This document shows, piece after piece, positions 58,467-64,000 of a stretch of DNA of 64,000 bases. Both the position numbers and the translations under genes were made by a program. Source of the DNA: Flavobacteriaceae bacterium (GTDB lineage: Bacteria; Bacteroidota; Bacteroidia; Flavobacteriales; Flavobacteriaceae); assembly GCA_947371275.1 (NCBI GenBank), contig CANBOV010000002.1:1-64000 (forward strand), read 5' to 3'. The notes under the pieces are model-generated. The model was not told the origin of the DNA. It ran no database searches and was given only the letters and a program-made list of their open reading frames with translations. Within the stretch, counting starts at the first letter, position 1, and the number at the start of each line of letters is the position of its first letter.

Positions 58467-60043
58467 TTCAGCACTTCTGCAATTTTTAAGGCACATTTTT
58501 CGCCATCTATCGCGGCAGAAATAATTCCACCAGCAAAACCGGCACCTTCTCCGCAAGGATATAGTCCTTTGATTTGGAGGTGTTCTAGTGTATCATGATG
58601 GCGTGGTATTCTAACTGGAGAGGACGTTCTGCTTTCGGGTGCATGAAGAATGGCTTCGTTAGTCATATAGCCTTTCATTGATTTACCAAACTGCACAAAA
58701 CCTTCACGGAGTATTTGTGTAAGGAAACTTGGAAACACTTGGCCCATTTCTATGGAAGTGGTTCCGGGTACATAGGAGGTTTTTGGGATAGAAGATGATA
58801 CTTTACTTTGCGTAAAGTCGACCATTCTTTGCGCTGGTACTTTTTGAGTCTCCCCTGCTAGCTGCCAAGCTTTTTGTTCGATTGCCTTTTGGAATTCCAT
58901 TCCGGCTAGGGCTCCGAATTTGGCATACGGCTTGAAATCTTCTAATTTTAGTTCGACTACTATACCCGAATTGGCTGTTGCTTGGTCTCTTTTGGAAGGC
59001 GACCATCCATTGGTTACTACTTCACCTGGGTTAGTGGCACAGGGTGCAATTACCCCACCTGGACACATACAAAACGAATACATTCCACGACCGTTTACCT
59101 GTTTTACAATTGAATAAGGGGCTGGAGGCAAATGTTCACCACGGAAATCACAGCTGTATTGTATTTTATCAATTAGTTCTTGAGGATGTTCGGCTCTTAC
59201 CCCTAGCGCAAAAGGTTTGGCTTCGATAAAGATCTTCTTTCTATCGAGTAATTCAAAAATATCGCGCGCCGAGTGACCGGTGGCTAGGATTACCTTATTG
59301 GCGGAAATTGTATCTCCTTTGTGGGTAACTATCCCTTGGATTTCATTGTTTACAATAATAAAATCGGTTACACGAGTTTCGAATAGCACTTGACCGCCAC
59401 ATTCAATAATTTTTTCTCGAATGTCTTGAATAATTTGCGGTAATTTATTGGTACCGATGTGAGGATGTGCCTCTACTAAGATATCGGGGGTAGCTCCAAA
59501 AGCTACTAATAGCTGGAGTATCCGATCAACATCCCCTCTTTTTTTGGAACGCGTGTATAATTTTCCATCAGAATAGGTACCGGCACCACCTTCTCCAAAA
59601 CAATAATTGGAGTCTTCATTTACGATGTGGTCCACGTTTATGGCTTTTAGATCACGGCGTCTACCTCTGACGTCTTTACCTCTTTCAATGACTATGGGTT
59701 TTAATCCTAATTCGATTAATTGTAAAGCTGCAAAGAGACCTGCAGGACCGGCCCCTATGATGATAACTTCTTGTTTGTTTGAAACGTTTTCGTAGTTAGG
59801 AAGTTCGATTTTTTGTTCTGTATATTTTTCATCAATCAGATAGACCAACACTTTAAGATTGACTTTTATTGCTTTTTGACGCGCATCAATAGAACGTTTT
59901 AGAATAACAACTTTATGAACCAGTTTAGTAGAAACGCGTGCTAATTGAGCTACATTTTCATAAAGCAACTTTTCATTGGCGGCAATTTCTGGAGAAACCT
60001 GAAGTTGTAGTTCGCTTGGCATTGATGGGTTCTTTTTTGGCAA
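58463..60043 (-). CDS. FAD-dependent NAD(P)-type oxidoreductase/dehydrogenase
   Basis: VIIIGAGPAGLFAALQLIELGLKPIVIERG dinucleotide-binding motif; CMCPGGVIAP; GLYPCGEGAGFAGGIISAAIDG. Confidence 0.93.
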   Translation of the reverse strand: MPKKNPSMPSELQLQVSPEIAANEKLLYENVAQLARVSTKLVHKVVILKRSIDARQKAIKVNLKVLVYLIDEKYTEQKIELPNYENVSNKQEVIIIGAGPAGLFAALQLIELGLKPIVIERGKDVRGRRRDLKAINVDHIVNEDSNYCFGEGGAGTYSDGKLYTRSKKRGDVDRILQLLVAFGATPDILVEAHPHIGTNKLPQIIQDIREKIIECGGQVLFETRVTDFIIVNNEIQGIVTHKGDTISANKVILATGHSARDIFELLDRKKIFIEAKPFALGVRAEHPQELIDKIQYSCDFRGEHLPPAPYSIVKQVNGRGMYSFCMCPGGVIAPCATNPGEVVTNGWSPSKRDQATANSGIVVELKLEDFKPYAKFGALAGMEFQKAIEQKAWQLAGETQKVPAQRMVDFTQSKVSSSIPKTSYVPGTTSIEMGQVFPSFLTQILREGFVQFGKSMKGYMTNEAILHAPESRTSSPVRIPRHHDTLEHLQIKGLYPCGEGAGFAGGIISAAIDGEKCALKIAEVLK

Positions 60044-60069
60044 AAATAAGGAAATGAATGATAGTAAAA

Positions 60070-60098
60070 ATAAAAAAGGTTTAGCTTTCGCTAAACCT
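60070..60098 (-). terminator. Rho-independent terminator
   Basis: Minus strand AGGTTTAG-CGAAAG-CTAAACCTTTTTTATTTTT. Confidence 0.85.
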
Positions 60099-60125
60099 CT
60101 TTTGGTTTCCTAAAATTCAGCAGGA

Positions 60126-61628
60126 TTATTTCTTGATGAATTTATAATTTGAAGTACTATTGTTGGTAGTTACTTTTACAAAATAAACACCTGTTTGTAA
60201 ATCAGCTACTGAAATAGTGGTAATTGCTTCGTTTCCTTTGTGTTGTTTTACTTTGGCACCATTGATTGAATAAATTTCAATGGATGCAATCGTATCATTT
60301 GAGTTGTTTTTGATATTCAATACATCAGAAGTTGGGTTTGGATAAATATCAATAGAACTAGCTACTAATGTATTTGGTTGTACACCTAAAGCAACATTTG
60401 TTTCCAAATAGTCTGCAATTCCGTTGTTATTGGTGTCATCGTTTGCAGGATTTCCATCATGGTTGTAGTCTTCTAGGAACGTAAGTACGCCGTCACCGTC
60501 ATCATCATTATCAAGATAATTTGGGATACCGTCGTTATCGGTATCAGCCAAAGTAGCAACTTTATTATTGAAGACATATTCAAGATTGGTTAAAATCATA
60601 TCCCCATCGTCATCATTGTCTAGGTAATTTGGCATACCATCGAAATCAGTATCGTCATTGGCAAGATTTGTATCGCCATTAGCATCTTCTAGATTGGTAG
60701 CTACTGAATCGTTATCAGCGTCAATAGAACAATCTATAACACTCAATGATAGTGGTTTAACTGCTCCAGCACCCATAGCATAAATCGTCTGTGGATTGGT
60801 AGTATTCATAAACGCTGTTGGATCTGCAATAGGGTTATTGTTTTGCATATCATCAAGGGATGCATAGAATGTATAGCTTCCACCTAAATCATTGGCAGCC
60901 ACTGACAAATCAAACGCTTGTATACCATCGGTATCATCATCACAACGCACAAATGAATAATTAGAATAATATCCTGGTCTGTAAAAACGCCAAGCTTCAT
61001 GATAGGCTGTCCAAGTACCTGTATTTCTTCCTGGCGCTGCAATACCTGTATCTCCTGCAAGATTAATTAGACCAGTTACTGTTCGTCCGCTGTTCCAAGT
61101 AGCACAAGCTTGTTTATCCACTAATTGAACATCAATCACATTTGAAGTTTCATTAAGAATCATTTGGAAGGTGCTTTTTGAAGCGGTACAAGCGAAAAGA
61201 GAGTTATTATAAAAATAGACTACAAATTTACGGTAAGGAGCCGTCCCGTATACTCCGTACGACACAAAACCTTCACCGTTAAAATTATTTAAATCCGTGT
61301 ATGCTCCAAGAATAGCATTTTTTACTGGAAAAGCAGCATCTGGAATGGTTTGAGAAAATGCAAAAGGAGAATACGTATTGGCAAGGTTTGTTCTAAAATC
61401 GATGTATCCGTTGGTACTGATTAGTACTTGATTATAGGTAACTCCGTAATAGTCGAAATTAAATGGTAACGTAATTACCCCAGAGTTCATATCGTCGTTT
61501 GTTGGTAACGAAGTTAAAGAACCAGTGAAGGGTTGGTATGGTATCGCAGACACCGCATAGTTAGATTGTGCTGTTCCTTTTATAAAAAGAAAAGAAAAAG
61601 CAAGAAAAAGAATGTACTTTTGTTTCAT
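60126..61628 (-). CDS. Secreted T9SS cargo protein with Asp-rich TSP3-like calcium-binding repeats
   Basis: Signal peptide; DTDFDGMPNYLDNDDDGD and DTDNDGIPNYLDNDDDGDGV repeats; C-terminal IYPNPTSDVLNIKN...YKFIKK. Start placed at MKQKYIL. Confidence 0.9.
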   Translation of the reverse strand: MKQKYILFLAFSFLFIKGTAQSNYAVSAIPYQPFTGSLTSLPTNDDMNSGVITLPFNFDYYGVTYNQVLISTNGYIDFRTNLANTYSPFAFSQTIPDAAFPVKNAILGAYTDLNNFNGEGFVSYGVYGTAPYRKFVVYFYNNSLFACTASKSTFQMILNETSNVIDVQLVDKQACATWNSGRTVTGLINLAGDTGIAAPGRNTGTWTAYHEAWRFYRPGYYSNYSFVRCDDDTDGIQAFDLSVAANDLGGSYTFYASLDDMQNNNPIADPTAFMNTTNPQTIYAMGAGAVKPLSLSVIDCSIDADNDSVATNLEDANGDTNLANDDTDFDGMPNYLDNDDDGDMILTNLEYVFNNKVATLADTDNDGIPNYLDNDDDGDGVLTFLEDYNHDGNPANDDTNNNGIADYLETNVALGVQPNTLVASSIDIYPNPTSDVLNIKNNSNDTIASIEIYSINGAKVKQHKGNEAITTISVADLQTGVYFVKVTTNNSTSNYKFIKK

Positions 61629-61713
61629 AATGGTTTGGTTTATTTGTTTGTTTGAAAAATTGACAGACAAATATAAAAAAAACTAGTTATATATCAATAA
61701 TTACTAAGTTTTT

Positions 61714-61947
61714 ATGCGGAAAATTAAATTAATATGGGATTTCAGAGGACTTGACGCCAGTAAAATCGCGGAACATCATGAAATCCATTTGAAAGAATAT
61801 ATTGCAACCGAAAAATTACCTTACAACATTACGGGATTTGAAATTAAAAACGAACTGTATGCTATTGCTTATATGGTAGTTACTGATGAGCATATGATTA
61901 CTGTGAGGGATGCTTTGAAACCCCATCGAGGAGAACTGTATGAATAA
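61714..61947 (+). CDS. Small hypothetical protein
   Basis: 77-aa ORF (MRKIKLIWDFRGLDASKIAEHHEIHLKEY...) followed by a terminator; fills an otherwise empty gap. Confidence 0.7.
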   Translation: MRKIKLIWDFRGLDASKIAEHHEIHLKEYIATEKLPYNITGFEIKNELYAIAYMVVTDEHMITVRDALKPHRGELYE

Positions 61948-61977
61948 AAAAAGAGAAGGCGTTACCTTCTCTTTTAT
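61946..61977. terminator. Bidirectional Rho-independent terminator
   Basis: AAAAAAAGAGAAGG-CGTTA-CCTTCTCTTTTA between convergent genes. Confidence 0.88.
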
Positions 61978-61980
61978 CAT

Positions 61981-64000
61981 TTAATTAGCAACTTCGCTAA
62001 TGAATTTAATACGCATTAATCGTAATTCTTCTATATCGTAATCTCCATCAAATTCTTTTAGAGCTTCTTCTATCTTATCGGATTCAGAATCCATAAAATA
62101 ATCATGGATTTCTTGTTGTTGCTCTTCGTCTAAGATCTCGTTGACCCAATAATCAATATTTAATTTAGTTCCTGAATAGACTATTTGCTCCATTTCTTTG
62201 AGAAGGTTATCCATGGTAAACCCTTTGGCTTTGGCAATATCTTCTAGGGATAATTTTCTATCAATATTTTGAATAATGTATAATTTATTGGACGAGTTAG
62301 CACCGGTGGATTTTACTACTAAATCATCGGGGCGGATGATTTCGTTATCTTCTACGTAGCGAGCGATTAATTCGACAAACTCTTTACCGTATTTTTTAGC
62401 TTTACCTTCCCCTACTCCGTGTACATTGCTTAATTCGTCAACGGTAATTGGGTATTTTAGCGCCATATCCTCTAAGGATGGATCTTGGAAAACTACAAAG
62501 GGAGGAACGCCTAACTTTTTGGATACTTTTTTACGAAGATCTCTAAGCATACTCATCAACGCTTCGTCGGCCGTCCCCGAAGATTTAGCTGCTGTAACGA
62601 TAGCATCATCCTCTGCTTCGTTGTATTCATGATCTTCAGACATCAAGAATGAGCTAGGCTTATTAATATAGTCATGTCCTTTATCTGAAACTTTTAAAAT
62701 ACCGTAGGTTTCTATGTCTTTGGTTAAAAGTCCGTCTACTAATACTTGCCGTATGAGCGCCATCCAGTAACGTTCTTCAAAATTACTTCCGCAACCAAAG
62801 AAAGGTTGGGCATCCGTACGATGTGCTTTTATAGTTGCATTTATTCTACCAATCAATGTAAAGACTATTTCTTTAGACTTGTATAGATATTTAGTATCTC
62901 TGACTACTTCTAAGAGCATTTTAACTTGCTCTTTGGCTTCTACTTTTGATTTAGGATTACGAACATTATCATCCATATCGGCACCTTCACCTGTTTCACT
63001 ATCAAATTCTTCACCGAAGTAATGCAAAAGGAATTTACGCCTTGACATAGATGTTTCGGCATAGGCTACTACTTCTTGTAACAATGCGAAGCCTATTTCT
63101 TGTTCGGCTACTGGTTTACCTGACATGAACTTCTCTAATTTTTCTACATCTTTATAGGAGTAGTAAGCTAAGCAGTATCCTTCTCCCCCATCTCGACCAG
63201 CGCGTCCTGTTTCTTGGTAATAACTTTCTAGAGATTTGGGAATATCGTGGTGAATGACAAAACGAACATCGGGTTTATCAATACCCATCCCGAAGGCTAT
63301 AGTAGCGACAACGACTTCTACATCTTCCATAAGGAACATGTCCTGGTGTTTCGCTCTAGTTTTAGCGTCTAAACCGGCATGATAGGGCACTGCACTTATT
63401 CCGTTTACTTGCAGGACCTCCGCAATTTCTTCTACTTTCTTACGACTAAGGCAATAGATGATCCCAGATTTTCCTTTATGTTGTTTAATGAAACGGATGA
63501 TATCGGCTTCAATATTTTTGGTTTTGGTACGAACTTCGTAGAATAAATTGGGACGGTTGAACGATGCTTTAAAAGTGGTTGCATCAGACATGTCAAGATT
63601 TTTCAAGATGTCTTCTTGTACTTTTGGAGTAGCTGTAGCTGTTAAACCTATTACAGGCACATCTCCTAACTGTTTGATGATACTTCTAAGGTTTCTGTAT
63701 TCAGGTCTAAAATCGTGGCCCCATTCAGAGATACAATGCGCTTCATCAATGGCGACAAAAGATATGGGCACACTTTGAAGAAATTCTACATATTCTTCTT
63801 TGGTTAAAGATTCAGGAGCTACATATAGTAGTTTGGTAATTCCGGAAGTAATATCTTTTTTAACTTGGTTTATTTCGGTCTTGGTAAGTGAAGAATTTAA
63901 TACGTGAGCAATGCCACTTTCGGAAGACAAACTTCTGATGGCATCTACTTGGTTTTTCATTAATGCAATAAGAGGGGAAACTACTATCGCCGTTCCGTGC
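61981..64000 (-). CDS. recQ: ATP-dependent DNA helicase RecQ (N-terminus beyond window edge)
   Basis: The frame stays open upstream of the listed ATG as HGTAIVVSPLIALMKNQ; DEAHCISEWGHDFRPEYR, QETGRAGRDG, HRDC-like C-terminal region. Confidence 0.96.
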   Translation of the reverse strand, partial: HGTAIVVSPLIALMKNQVDAIRSLSSESGIAHVLNSSLTKTEINQVKKDITSGITKLLYVAPESLTKEEYVEFLQSVPISFVAIDEAHCISEWGHDFRPEYRNLRSIIKQLGDVPVIGLTATATPKVQEDILKNLDMSDATTFKASFNRPNLFYEVRTKTKNIEADIIRFIKQHKGKSGIIYCLSRKKVEEIAEVLQVNGISAVPYHAGLDAKTRAKHQDMFLMEDVEVVVATIAFGMGIDKPDVRFVIHHDIPKSLESYYQETGRAGRDGGEGYCLAYYSYKDVEKLEKFMSGKPVAEQEIGFALLQEVVAYAETSMSRRKFLLHYFGEEFDSETGEGADMDDNVRNPKSKVEAKEQVKMLLEVVRDTKYLYKSKEIVFTLIGRINATIKAHRTDAQPFFGCGSNFEERYWMALIRQVLVDGLLTKDIETYGILKVSDKGHDYINKPSSFLMSEDHEYNEAEDDAIVTAAKSSGTADEALMSMLRDLRKKVSKKLGVPPFVVFQDPSLEDMALKYPITVDELSNVHGVGEGKAKKYGKEFVELIARYVEDNEIIRPDDLVVKSTGANSSNKLYIIQNIDRKLSLEDIAKAKGFTMDNLLKEMEQIVYSGTKLNIDYWVNEILDEEQQQEIHDYFMDSESDKIEEALKEFDGDYDIEELRLMRIKFISEVAN

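Noticed and set aside
1-64000. Search for defence islands, insertion sequences, prophage or integrative elements
   Set aside because: No transposase, integrase, phage structural, restriction-modification, toxin-antitoxin or cas-like proteins recognised; AlkB and RecQ here look like ordinary repair genes.

Overview
The window is about 64 kb of AT-rich, gene-dense chromosome from a Flavobacterium-like Bacteroidetes bacterium. Evidence for this: TAnnTTTG promoter boxes, T9SS C-terminal sorting domains, a mevalonate-pathway HMG-CoA synthase, and a eukaryal-type ProRS next to a W/Y/G/N-rich lipoprotein. It holds about 50 supported protein genes, two tRNAs (Glu-UUC, Thr-UGU) and many hairpin terminators. 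I see no CRISPR array, insertion sequence, prophage or classical defence island. Most genes are housekeeping or envelope functions: pheT, recG, rimO, typA, proS, rpsT, manA, idi, recQ, an RND efflux operon and several PAS/GAF histidine kinases. The observations most worth a second look are: (1) two perfect 11-bp direct repeats, 21 bp apart, just upstream of the promoter of an aldehyde dehydrogenase that sits beside DUF779 and an AraC-family gene; (2) an extracytoplasmic redox-like locus (ApbE, secreted DUF2271, YceI, monoheme cytochrome c lipoprotein, DUF5777 barrel, OB-fold protein); (3) an orphan B12-binding radical SAM enzyme with a CX4CX2C cluster motif, flanked by an 11-bp tandem repeat and, on the other side, by a 33-nt palindrome carrying a 13-codon ORF; (4) a eukaryote-like pyruvoyl-tetrahydropterin synthase in an idi/bcp/manA operon. 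All assignments come from reading the sequence and recalling families; no database search was run.
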